From Tatumella punctata (GTDB lineage: Bacteria > Pseudomonadota > Gammaproteobacteria > Enterobacterales > Enterobacteriaceae), in NCBI RefSeq assembly GCF_039523735.1, contig NZ_BAAAFW010000095.1:1-64000 (forward strand): a stretch of DNA of 64,000 nucleotides, given 5' to 3'. A model generated the notes under the pieces. The model made no database searches. It saw only the letters and a list, made by a program, of their open reading frames with translations, and was not told the origin of the DNA. Positions 27,928-36,568 of the stretch are shown one piece after another (position 1 is the stretch's first letter; every line of letters begins with the position of its first letter). A program made the translations under genes and the position numbers.

Positions 27928-28482
27928 ATGGCTACAAATAGATTGCCTGAATATCGGGACATCCTGGACTTCTGGTTTTTTTCCGAAAATAAACACCTCT
28001 GGTTCAAAAAAAATGATTATTTTGATCTGCTAATAAGAAAGCGGTTTTATCCTATCTGGATATCTGCCTGTCATGGAGAGTTATTTTCATGGCGGAGAAA
28101 TGCCGGAGGCAGGCTGGCAGAAATAATTATACTGGATCAGTTTTCTCGAAATCTGAATCGGGGTTCAGGCAAAGCATACAGTCAGGATGGAATGGCGCTG
28201 ATTCTTTCTCAGGAACTTGTTTCATCAAACATATGGGATGATCTGAACAGTGAGGAAAAAGCTATATCGTTGTTGCCATGGATGCATTCGGAATCACTGG
28301 TTATTCATGAAAAAGCTAAAGAATTATATAAGAGGATCCCTTTAGCAGGCTTCTATGAATATGAACTGAAACACAGTGAAATAATTGAAACTTTCGGAAG
28401 GTACCCGCACAGGAACGCGATCCTCAATCGTGACTCAACCCAGGGTGAATTAACATGGATGAAAAACAACCTTGGATTCTGA
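27928..28482 (+). CDS. DUF924 family protein
   Basis: This 184-residue protein matches the bacterial DUF924 pattern: ILDFWFF near the N-terminus, GELFSW, IIILDQFSRNLNRG in the middle, MHSESL, and GRYPHRNAILNRDST near the C-terminus. The family is alpha-helical with a TPR-like fold and has no settled function. Base composition is more AT-rich than the mdt genes on either side, in keeping with transfer. It lies on the same strand as the enzymes before and after it. No signal peptide or membrane segment is seen. Confidence 0.85.
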   Translation: MATNRLPEYRDILDFWFFSENKHLWFKKNDYFDLLIRKRFYPIWISACHGELFSWRRNAGGRLAEIIILDQFSRNLNRGSGKAYSQDGMALILSQELVSSNIWDDLNSEEKAISLLPWMHSESLVIHEKAKELYKRIPLAGFYEYELKHSEIIETFGRYPHRNAILNRDSTQGELTWMKNNLGF

Positions 28483-28574
28483 TGGTTTCTATATAGCCAC
28501 CATCACTTTTAATGAATACTAATCTGGCCTGTTAATTTATTTTCAGGCGTATATATAAAATCAAAGAGGCTAAT

Positions 28575-29438
28575 ATGACTGTTTTAGTTACAGGAAGCAC
28601 CGGAACAATTGGTAAAGTTATTGTAAATAAACTGGCTGAGCAGGGTATTAATGTTCGGGCATTGATGAGAACTAAAAAAGAAGGCCTTTTCCCGGAAACG
28701 GTGACAACCGTCACCGGCGATATGACTTCAGTGTCTGATATGAAAAAAGCACTACAGGGAGTTGATACCTTATTCCTGTTAAATGCAGTTGTTCCGGATG
28801 AACTGACTCAGGCACTTATCACCCTCGATCTTGCGGTTGAGGCCGGTGTTAAAAATATTGTCTATTTCTCAGTGTTTAACCGCGAACATTTTATTAATGT
28901 CCCGCATTTTACCTCTAAATACACTGTAGAAAAGGCCATTAAAGAAAGTGGTCTTCATGCGACAATCCTTCAGCCAGCCTATTTTTATCAGAATGACTCA
29001 ATGCTGCAGGAGGCAATTAAACACTATAATGCTTATCCAATGCCTGTAGGCAACCAGGGAGTCGCGATGGTTGATGCAAGAGATATTGCAGAAGTTGCTG
29101 CATTGGAAATCATACAGCGTGAGCATTCTGAGCAGCCATTGCCTTTAAAAACTATCGAAATCACCGGCCCTGACCTGATTACAGGTGAAAAAGCTGCCGC
29201 AGTCTGGAGCTCTGTTTTAGGAACATCTGTCAGCTATGCGGGAGATGATTTAGATGCTCTGGAAAATATGATGTTGCAGTTTGCTAATGAGACCCTGGCG
29301 AGAGATATGAAAATTATGTTCCGCAGTTTCCAGACAGGGGGTATGAAACCTGCCGCTGATACTGTAAGTAATGTTGAAAGCATTCTGAACAGAAAACTTA
29401 AAACCTATCAGGAGTTTATTGCTGAGTCAGTGAGATAA
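28575..29438 (+). CDS. NmrA/QorB-like NAD(P)-binding oxidoreductase
   Basis: This 287-residue atypical short-chain dehydrogenase starts with the dinucleotide motif VLVTGSTGTIG. Further NmrA-like features are GVDTLFLLNA, NIVYFSVF and FTSKYTVEKAI. Relatives such as QorB reduce quinones with NADPH; others only sense the NADP redox state. The Tyr-xxx-Lys catalytic pair of classical SDRs is not clearly placed. It is the last enzyme gene of the inserted cluster. Quinone reduction would fit the alkene reductase and pirin nearby (inference). Confidence 0.85.
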   Translation: MTVLVTGSTGTIGKVIVNKLAEQGINVRALMRTKKEGLFPETVTTVTGDMTSVSDMKKALQGVDTLFLLNAVVPDELTQALITLDLAVEAGVKNIVYFSVFNREHFINVPHFTSKYTVEKAIKESGLHATILQPAYFYQNDSMLQEAIKHYNAYPMPVGNQGVAMVDARDIAEVAALEIIQREHSEQPLPLKTIEITGPDLITGEKAAAVWSSVLGTSVSYAGDDLDALENMMLQFANETLARDMKIMFRSFQTGGMKPAADTVSNVESILNRKLKTYQEFIAESVR

Positions 29439-30071
29439 AACATCTGGCGATATGCAAACAGAGAAGAAAGCACGGTTACCCTGGCCCGATGGGTAATCGT
29501 GTCCCGGCCCTGTGATTATATATTACTCCCTGAGAACTGGTTAAACGTAAGTGGCAGGTATCTTTCCGGCAATATCTGCTTTATCTCACTTTCAACCTAC
29601 GGATAACAGGGGTTCCGATTAACGCCATTAACAAACATTGCCAGCCACATTCTCCCGGCCTCGCTGTAGCATGGTGTCTTCATTATACTGGTTATGGTAA
29701 CGACGGCTCTGCGTACACTCCCTGAAGTTCAGTATGATGAAACTGTATGTTCCTATGCTCAGCACGTCTGAAAACGCGTCCGTACCGTTGATGAGAAACA
29801 TTCACCGACTGGTCAGGCACATAGTCTGGTCTTTTTATAGATATCTGCAGCGATAAAACAGCAGGCAACGATTTTTTCCTGTACAGATTTTTATCTGGCT
29901 GTGACTGTGGCAGGTATAGTATGTGTTTTTATCATGGTATTACAGTAATTGATAAAATAGAATCCCGTAATCAGCAAAGCGTAACTGATTAGCTGATTAT
30001 AGGTTACTGTTCAACTACTCTTTTTAAAAGAGCGGACACCCTGATAAGAATGTTTATTCAGTATTGGTTTA
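29439..30071. other. 633-base gap with one strong hairpin, no gene recognised
   Basis: A hairpin at 29470-29501 has an 11-base stem (CACGGTTACCC and GGGTAATCGTG, one G-T pair) but no T-run, so it is not a clear terminator. The rest is interrupted by stops in all frames. Short open stretches around 29690-29870 do not resemble a family I recognise and may be remains of a dead gene. The last 100 bases should hold the promoter of the LysR gene. Confidence 0.5.
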
Positions 30072-30971
30072 ATGACTATGAAAAATTACCTAAGTGATAT
30101 GGCGCTTTTTGTCGAAGTGGTGAAAGCAAAAGGGTTCAGGAAAGCTGCAGAAATTACAGGTGTTCCAGGCTCAACGCTATCCCGCCGCATAAGTGTACTC
30201 GAAAAATCGACAGGGTTAAGATTGCTTAACAGAACTACGCGGAAGATCGAATTAACAGAGGCAGGACAAGTTTATTTTGACCGGTGTAAACGGATTGTGA
30301 ATGAGGCACAGCTTGCCCATGAACAATTAGGCAGCATTTTAGCAAAACCCAGCGGTATCCTGAGAGTTTCCTTACCTGTTGACTTCGCTATTATTTATCT
30401 CGCGCCACTGGTTACTGAGTTTGCTGAACTGTATCCGGGTATAACATTTGACTTTGATCTGACCCCGCGAAAAGCTGATCTTATCAGTGACCCCTCAGAT
30501 ATTGCGATACGTATGGGAGAACCTGAAAATTCGTTACTTATTGCAAGACGTATCGCCACACTGACAGCAAAATTATATACATCTCCTGAATATATTCAGC
30601 GTTCAGGTATGCCCGAATCCCCCGCGGATCTTCAGCATCATGAGTGTCTCGGAATGCTGAAAACCCGTACCTGGACTCTTTGTTCACCGACAAAAAAAGA
30701 AACAGTCCCTGTCAGCGGTCGATTTTCTTTGAATAATGTGGGGATGATTAAGCGTCTTGTCGTTCTGGGACAGGGGATCATGCTGGTCCCCGAAGAAGTC
30801 GTGTCTGACGAGCTGACTTCCGGGAAAATCATACCTATACTGCCTGAGTGGCACAGCATACCACAGCCCGTATACGCACTTACCGAAACACGCCTGATTC
30901 CGGCGAAGACACAGAAATTTATAGATTTTATCAAGCTACGGCTTTCACAGAAAACACATCCCGACCGGTAA
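30072..30971 (+). CDS. LysR-family transcriptional regulator of the inserted cluster
   Basis: This 299-residue protein has an N-terminal winged helix-turn-helix (LSDMALFVEVVKAKGFRKAA, then PGSTLSRRISVLEKSTGLRL) and a C-terminal effector-binding domain. It belongs to the large LysR branch containing DmlR and AaeR-like proteins (moderate certainty). The start is either 30072 or the ATG two codons later; neither has a strong ribosome-binding site. It lies in the same direction as the redox genes, 633 bases after them. As the only regulator in the insert it is the natural candidate to bind the twin palindromes upstream of the alkene reductase gene. Confidence 0.9.
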   Translation: MTMKNYLSDMALFVEVVKAKGFRKAAEITGVPGSTLSRRISVLEKSTGLRLLNRTTRKIELTEAGQVYFDRCKRIVNEAQLAHEQLGSILAKPSGILRVSLPVDFAIIYLAPLVTEFAELYPGITFDFDLTPRKADLISDPSDIAIRMGEPENSLLIARRIATLTAKLYTSPEYIQRSGMPESPADLQHHECLGMLKTRTWTLCSPTKKETVPVSGRFSLNNVGMIKRLVVLGQGIMLVPEEVVSDELTSGKIIPILPEWHSIPQPVYALTETRLIPAKTQKFIDFIKLRLSQKTHPDR

Positions 30972-31107
30972 TCTGCGGATGATTGTTCTTACCCGGCAAT
31001 AACGGAATGCGACTGACTAAGTAAACGCTTAATTCAGAGGTTACTCACATTAAAATCCCTGTCAGCCTCTATAAATTAATCAGTGATGATAACTGCTTTA
31101 ACACTTA

Positions 31108-31295
31108 CCCCCTGCCATCACTGTTTAGTACATTACTTCTGGCGCTCAGTGACGGAAATAGGGAAGAATGACGGCAACCGCCGGGGGGCTGATTATCAGT
31201 CAGTTACTCACCCTCTGTCCCCCCCCCCGGAGCTGTTCCTGATAATGGATAAACTCAGAAGACGCCAGGCTCTGTCACAGGAAACAGACGAATGA
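31108..31295 (+). pseudogene. Decayed 3' copy of mdtC right of the insertion
   Basis: This segment aligns with the last part of mdtC (from about 24841) with many substitutions and a gap of about 13 bases, and ends in MDKLRRRQALSQETDE as the true MdtC does with DKLRKRQALSQETGE. A run of ten C residues at 31219-31228 replaces CTATACCACCCC. An open frame from 31083 reads through it into the ATGA overlap with mdtD. It is the right half of the direct repeat around the insert. Confidence 0.85.
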
Positions 31296-32728
31296 ATAAA
31301 ACCGCCCACGCCGATGCCCCGCCACACCCCGTATCGGTACGCTGGCAGTTATGGATTGTCGCTGTCGGTTTTTTTATGCAGTCACTGGACACCACAATTG
31401 TAAATACGGCGTTGCCATCAATGGCCAAAGCTCTGGGCACCAGTCCGTTGAATATGCATATGGTGATTGTCTGTTATGTACTTACGGTCGCCGTGATGTT
31501 GCCCCTGAGTGGCTGGTTATCTGACCGCTGTGGGGTGCGTAACGTATTTTGCGGAGCGATTAGTTTGTTTACCCTGGGCTCCCTGTGTTGTGCCTTATCT
31601 GCAAACACCGACCAGCTAATTCTGTCACGGATCCTGCAGGGCATCGGCGGAGCAATGATGGTTCCGGTGGGCAGGCTGACGGTGATGAAAATTGTTCCGC
31701 GGGCCCAATATATGGCGGCAATGACATTTGTCACCTTACCCGGCCAGTTGGGGCCGCTGGCTGGCCCGACGCTGGGGGGGATACTGGTCGAATATGCCAG
31801 CTGGCACTGGATTTTTCTGATCAATCTGCCGGTCGGTATTATCGGCATTATCGCCACCCTGAAATTACTGCCCAATTACCGTTTGCCACCCCGCCGTTTC
31901 GACTTCGGGGGATTTCTGCTGCTGGCAATTCCGATGGCAACCCTGACGCTGGCTCTGGAGAGCCATCAATGGACAATCACGCGACAGGGGGTATGGCCGT
32001 GGCTGTTGCTCAGTTGCGGCATCGGTTGTCTGCTGTGGTATCCCTGTTATGCCCGTCACCGGGATAATGCGTTGTTCAGCCTCGATTTATTCAAAAACAG
32101 GGTCTACCGGACAGGACTGATTGGCAGTATGCTGGCCCGTACCGGCAGTGGTATGCTGCCCTTTGTAATGCCACTCTTCTTACAACTGGCACTGGGTTAC
32201 AGCCCTTTTCATGCCGGGCTGATGATGATTCCGATGGTCGTCGGCAGTATGCTGATAAAACGCGTGGTAGTACGGCTGGTAAACCGGGCTGGCTACCGTA
32301 ACGCCCTGACCGGCGCGACCCTGTTGCTGGGTACGATCGTCCTGCTGCTGCCATTACTGATAAAATTCAACCTGCAGGGCGGATTACCGTTACTGCTGTT
32401 CCTGCTCGGCGGTGTCAACTCGATACGTTTTACCACCATGAATACCCTGACCCTGAAAGAATTACCCGATACGCTGGCATCCTCCGGTAACAGTCTGTTG
32501 TCGATGGTGATGCAACTGTCGATGAGTACCGGGGTCAGCCTGGCCGGATTACTGCTGGCAGCCTTCAGCGGCGGCCAGGTCACTGACAAGGCTGCGATGC
32601 TCAGTACCTTTAGTTATCTGTGGGTAGCTATCGGTATTTTCCTGTGGCTGCCTGTCGCCGTGTTCTGGTTTATCCCTGCCGGCCTCAGCCGTAACAGCCA
32701 GTTAAAAAAATCAGGTAAGCCATTATGA
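31292..32728 (+). CDS. mdtD: Major facilitator transporter MdtD
   Basis: This 478-residue DHA2-family transporter is expected to have 14 membrane helices. The first helix ends in LDTTIVNTALPSMAKALG, and the antiporter motif near LSGWLSDRCGVRN is present. In Salmonella the orthologue has been linked to iron-citrate export. The ATG overlaps the stop of the decayed mdtC fragment, and baeS overlaps its own stop. In E. coli mdtD belongs to the BaeR-driven mdtABCD-baeSR transcript; here 6 kb of unrelated genes separate it from mdtC, so its promoter supply must have changed. Confidence 0.95.
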   Translation: MNKTAHADAPPHPVSVRWQLWIVAVGFFMQSLDTTIVNTALPSMAKALGTSPLNMHMVIVCYVLTVAVMLPLSGWLSDRCGVRNVFCGAISLFTLGSLCCALSANTDQLILSRILQGIGGAMMVPVGRLTVMKIVPRAQYMAAMTFVTLPGQLGPLAGPTLGGILVEYASWHWIFLINLPVGIIGIIATLKLLPNYRLPPRRFDFGGFLLLAIPMATLTLALESHQWTITRQGVWPWLLLSCGIGCLLWYPCYARHRDNALFSLDLFKNRVYRTGLIGSMLARTGSGMLPFVMPLFLQLALGYSPFHAGLMMIPMVVGSMLIKRVVVRLVNRAGYRNALTGATLLLGTIVLLLPLLIKFNLQGGLPLLLFLLGGVNSIRFTTMNTLTLKELPDTLASSGNSLLSMVMQLSMSTGVSLAGLLLAAFSGGQVTDKAAMLSTFSYLWVAIGIFLWLPVAVFWFIPAGLSRNSQLKKSGKPL

Positions 32729-34119
32729 AATACCGCTGGCCCTTTACTATCGGCAGTAAGCTATTCATCACTCTATTTGCCACCTGTTTACTGGTACTGG
32801 TCACCATGCACTGGGCGGTCAGGATCAGCTTTGAACACGGCTTTGTCGATTATATCCGCGAAAGTAATGAACAGCGGCTGAACCTGCTCAGTGAGGCGCT
32901 GGCAGAACAATATGAACAGCACGGCAACTGGGACTTTATGCGGAATAATAACCGCATGATTTACACTCTGCTTCATTCCCTGGAACAGAACCAGCAACAG
33001 AGTAATTACCCGCAACCCGGCTGGCGGACGCCCTTCTGGATCGTTGACAGTCACTATCGGGTGCTGCTGGGGCCCCGTGAGAAAATCCCCGCCGAACGGG
33101 TGGAGCATCCTGTCACTACCAGTCAGGGAACAATTGTCGGCTGGGTATTAGGTTCACCTCCGGAACAACTGACCCGCAGTACTGATATCAGCTTTGACCA
33201 GCAACAGAAAAGAGCCAGCTGGAGCATCGTCGGTTTAATTACCCTGCTGGCAGCAATTGTTGCCTGGCTGCTGGCCAGGGGCTTACTGGCCCCCGTGAAA
33301 CGTCTGGTCAATGGCACACACCAGCTGGCGGCAGGCCAGCTGAACACCCGGGTGGAGGTCACCACCGGTGATGAACTGGGGCAACTGGCCCGTGATTTTA
33401 ATCAGTTGGCCGAATCACTGGAGAAAACCGAAACCAATCGCCGCGCCTTTATGGCTGACATTTCTCATGAACTGCGCACGCCGCTGGCGATATTGCAGGG
33501 AGAACTGGAAGCGATTCAGGATGGTGTCCGCAAGCTAACCCCGGAGGCGATACAATCCCTGCAGAGTGAAGTCATGATCCTGAAGAAAATGGTCGATGAT
33601 CTCCACCAGCTGGCTCTCTCCGATGCCGGTGCATTGCGTTACCAGATGATGGACTGTGACCTGAGCGAATTGCTGACCAGTCTTACAGAAACGTTCCGCC
33701 CGCGCTTTACCGCCGCAGGCCTGTCTCTGGAGTGCCAGTGCCCTCCGGAGGTACCGTTCCATGGTGATATCCACAGACTGAACCAGTTGTGCCACAATTT
33801 GCTGGAAAACAGCCTGCGCTATACCCGGTCTCCCGGCAGCCTGGAGATTCGCCTGACAGCGCAAGAAAATGACTGGCTGTTGCAGTTTTCTGACAGTGCC
33901 CCGGGCCTGACTACAGAGCAACAGCAGCATATTTTTGACCGTTTTTACCGGGCAGAAGATTCCCGCAATCGTGCCAGCGGCGGCTCCGGTCTGGGGCTGG
34001 CTATTTGCCGGGCGATTGCCGAAGCGCACCAGGGATCAATCAGCAGCCAGCACTCGCTCACCGGAGGTGTTACTATCAGGGTGATATTACCTTTCACTTC
34101 AGGCGGACGACCGTTATGA
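32725..34119 (+). CDS. baeS: Envelope-stress sensor histidine kinase BaeS
   Basis: This 464-residue inner-membrane kinase has a first membrane helix at about residues 10-32, a periplasmic sensor loop, a second helix near residues 165-190 and a HAMP linker (LAPVKRLVNGTHQLAAGQL). The phospho-acceptor His is in FMADISHELRTPLAIL, and the ATP domain shows NLLENSLRYT and GGSGLGLAI. It phosphorylates BaeR in response to indole, flavonoids, tannin and misfolded envelope proteins in E. coli. It overlaps mdtD by four bases and baeR by four bases. Confidence 0.96.
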   Translation: MKYRWPFTIGSKLFITLFATCLLVLVTMHWAVRISFEHGFVDYIRESNEQRLNLLSEALAEQYEQHGNWDFMRNNNRMIYTLLHSLEQNQQQSNYPQPGWRTPFWIVDSHYRVLLGPREKIPAERVEHPVTTSQGTIVGWVLGSPPEQLTRSTDISFDQQQKRASWSIVGLITLLAAIVAWLLARGLLAPVKRLVNGTHQLAAGQLNTRVEVTTGDELGQLARDFNQLAESLEKTETNRRAFMADISHELRTPLAILQGELEAIQDGVRKLTPEAIQSLQSEVMILKKMVDDLHQLALSDAGALRYQMMDCDLSELLTSLTETFRPRFTAAGLSLECQCPPEVPFHGDIHRLNQLCHNLLENSLRYTRSPGSLEIRLTAQENDWLLQFSDSAPGLTTEQQQHIFDRFYRAEDSRNRASGGSGLGLAICRAIAEAHQGSISSQHSLTGGVTIRVILPFTSGGRPL

Positions 34120-34826
34120 CCGGGCAGTTACAGACAGCACATATTATGATCGTTGAAGATGAGCCAAAGCTGGCACAACTGCTGGTGGATTATTTGCAGG
34201 CTGCCGGTTACCGCACCACTGTAATTCACCGTGGTGACGAGGCGATTTACCAGCTAAAAATGCTGCAACCCGATTTAATGATCCTTGACCTGATGCTGCC
34301 GGGCAAAGACGGGCTGAGTATTTGTCGTGAACTCCGTCAGTTTTCAGATCTGCCGGTCATTATGCTGACAGCACGCAGTGAGGAAATCGATCGCCTGCTG
34401 GGCCTTGAAATTGGTGCCGATGACTATGTATGTAAGCCGTTCAGCCCGCGGGAGGTGGTGGCGCGGGTGAAAATAATTCTGCGGCGTTGTCTGGTAAGCC
34501 GTGAAGCACAGTATACCCGGCCTGCGGGGCTGCTGATTGATACGGGACGTTTTCAGGCCAGCTGGGAAAATCAGCCCCTGGAGCTGACACCTGCCGAATT
34601 CCGCTTACTGAAAACCTTGTCACAGGAACCGGGTAAAGTTTTTACCCGCGAACAATTGCTCAACCTGCTGTACGATGACTATCGTGTGGTTACCGACCGG
34701 ACTATCGACAGTCATATTAAAAATCTGCGGCGTAAGCTGGAAAATCTGGACAGCGACCAGACTTTTATCCGTGCTGTTTATGGTATCGGTTATCGCTGGG
34801 ATGCCGACAAAAGCCGGCTTCACTGA
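34116..34826 (+). CDS. baeR: Response regulator BaeR
   Basis: This 236-residue OmpR/PhoB-type regulator starts at the ATG at 34116, overlapping the baeS stop (ATGA). The receiver domain contains the acidic pair in IVEDEPKL, the phospho-acceptor Asp in MILDLMLPGKDG and the switch Lys in YVCKPFSP. The winged-helix domain ends with TVDSH-like TIDSHIKNLRRKLE. In E. coli it activates mdtABCD-baeSR, acrD and spy. Confidence 0.97.
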   Translation: MTGQLQTAHIMIVEDEPKLAQLLVDYLQAAGYRTTVIHRGDEAIYQLKMLQPDLMILDLMLPGKDGLSICRELRQFSDLPVIMLTARSEEIDRLLGLEIGADDYVCKPFSPREVVARVKIILRRCLVSREAQYTRPAGLLIDTGRFQASWENQPLELTPAEFRLLKTLSQEPGKVFTREQLLNLLYDDYRVVTDRTIDSHIKNLRRKLENLDSDQTFIRAVYGIGYRWDADKSRLH

Positions 34827-34961
34827 TCCGCGTCATCCTGCCACGAAGTGATTTACATCGTTAGCGTCCCCCTCTACAATTCCCCTTCTTTTTGTAGGGT
34901 CGAATTTTTTCGTCCCGGATAACACTCACTGAGTGTCCTGACCTGATATCAGAAAACGAGA

Positions 34962-36344
34962 ATGACCATGTCCAAGCCTGAACTGCTTTCCCCCGCCGGT
35001 ACCCTGAAAAATATGCGCTATGCATTTGCCTACGGTGCAGATGCTGTCTATGCCGGTCAGCCACGTTACAGTCTGCGGGTTCGCAACAATGAATTCAGCC
35101 ATGAGAATCTCCGGCAGGGTATTCAGGAAGCTCATGCCCTCGGTAAAAAGTTTTATGTGGTCGTCAACATTGCGCCGCACAACGCTAAGCTGAAAACCTT
35201 TATCCGTGATCTGCAACCGGTGGTGGATATGCAGCCGGATGCACTGATTATGTCCGATCCCGGGCTGATTATGCTGGTGCGTGAAGCCTTTCCCGACATC
35301 GCTATCCATCTGTCAGTACAGGCCAATGCTGTTAACTGGGCTACGGTTCGTTTCTGGCAGCAGATGGGGCTTAGCCGGGTTATTTTATCCCGTGAGTTAT
35401 CTCTCGAAGAAATCGGCGAAATTCGCGCTCAGGTACCGGAAATGGAACTGGAAGTTTTCGTCCATGGCGCGTTATGTATGGCCTATTCGGGTCGTTGCCT
35501 GTTATCCGGATATCTGAACAAACGCGATCCTAATCAGGGAACCTGTACCAATGCCTGCCGCTGGGATTACCGGATGGAAGAAGGTAAAGAGGATCTGAAC
35601 GGTAATATCGTCGAAAAATACCCGCCGATTCCGGTTAAACAGGCTGAACCGACTCTTGGCAGCGGACCAGTCACCGACAAAGTTTTCCTTATCACCGAAA
35701 AAATGCGGCCGCAGGAGCCGATGAGTGCTTTTGAAGATGAACACGGCACTTATATTATGAATTCAAAAGATCTGCGAGCCGTGGCCCATGTCGAACGTTT
35801 GAGTCAGTTGGGCGTTCATTCGCTGAAAATCGAGGGCCGCACCAAATCGTTTTATTATTGTGCCCGCACCGCACAGGTATATCGCCGGGCGATTGATGAT
35901 GCTGCGGCAGGCAAGCCTTTTGATACCAGTTTGTTACAGACACTGGAAGGGCTGGCACACCGCGGTTATACCGAGGGTTTTCTGCGCCGCCATACCCATG
36001 ACAGTTACCAGAATTATCAGCAGGGATATTCTGTCTCTGACCGGCAGCAATTTGTCGGTGAATTCACCGGCCAGCGCCAGGGTGACTATGCGGAAGTTGC
36101 GGTAAAAAATAAATTTCTGCTGCACGACTGTTTAGAAATCATGACACCTGCCGGTAACCTGACTTTCACTCTGCAGGAAATGCAAACAGCCAAACGGCAA
36201 CCCGCTGCGGTCGCCCCGGGAGATGGCCATAAGGTATGGCTGTTGGTACCACAGGATATCAGCCTCGACTACGCTCTGTTACTGCGAAATCTGCCGGAAG
36301 GGTCGACAACTCAGGCACCACACAGCCACGCAGTACAGGCATAA
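34962..36344 (+). CDS. trhP: tRNA hydroxylation protein TrhP (YegQ), U32 family
   Basis: This 460-residue U32 'peptidase' family protein is needed, with prephenate-derived chemistry, for 5-hydroxyuridine formation at tRNA position 34. It closely follows E. coli YegQ, with KPELLSPAGTLKNMRYAFAY at the start, GALCMAYSGRCLLSGYLNKR and CTNACRWDY in the middle (iron-sulfur-type cysteines) and KIEGRTKSFYYCARTAQVYR. The ATG two codons inside is an equally possible start. It is followed by a terminator after about 110 bases and lies next to baeR as in E. coli. Confidence 0.95.
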   Translation: MTMSKPELLSPAGTLKNMRYAFAYGADAVYAGQPRYSLRVRNNEFSHENLRQGIQEAHALGKKFYVVVNIAPHNAKLKTFIRDLQPVVDMQPDALIMSDPGLIMLVREAFPDIAIHLSVQANAVNWATVRFWQQMGLSRVILSRELSLEEIGEIRAQVPEMELEVFVHGALCMAYSGRCLLSGYLNKRDPNQGTCTNACRWDYRMEEGKEDLNGNIVEKYPPIPVKQAEPTLGSGPVTDKVFLITEKMRPQEPMSAFEDEHGTYIMNSKDLRAVAHVERLSQLGVHSLKIEGRTKSFYYCARTAQVYRRAIDDAAAGKPFDTSLLQTLEGLAHRGYTEGFLRRHTHDSYQNYQQGYSVSDRQQFVGEFTGQRQGDYAEVAVKNKFLLHDCLEIMTPAGNLTFTLQEMQTAKRQPAAVAPGDGHKVWLLVPQDISLDYALLLRNLPEGSTTQAPHSHAVQA

Positions 36345-36455
36345 CTTTTCGCTATTTAGAATCAGATCACAGTTATCTGCTGAGCCTGCGGCTAAAATAG
36401 CCCCATTATAAAAAAGGATAAAGACTGTCTGATTACCTCAGAATCCACCTTATTT

Positions 36456-36489
36456 ACCCGCCAGGTCCCCCCGGCGGGTTTCTTTTTTT
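36456..36489 (+). terminator. Intrinsic terminator after trhP
   Basis: The stem CCCGCC and GGCGGG is followed by TTTCTTTTTTT. Confidence 0.85.
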
Positions 36490-36568
36490 CAGCCTGTCGC
36501 CAGTGAAGCCTGCCGCGCTTTTATGTTATAAATTCCGGTAGTCTGTTTACAGTGCCGGGAAAAAATTC

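Noticed and set aside
30020..30060. Possible insertion-sequence end (AGAGCGGACACCCTGA) before the LysR gene
   Set aside because: No matching inverted end or target duplication was found at the other side of the insert, and no transposase is present.
25038..31395. Insert between mdtC and mdtD as a transposon or genomic island with an integrase
   Set aside because: There is no transposase, integrase, tRNA target or short terminal repeat; the flanking repeats are copies of host genes about 300 bases long.
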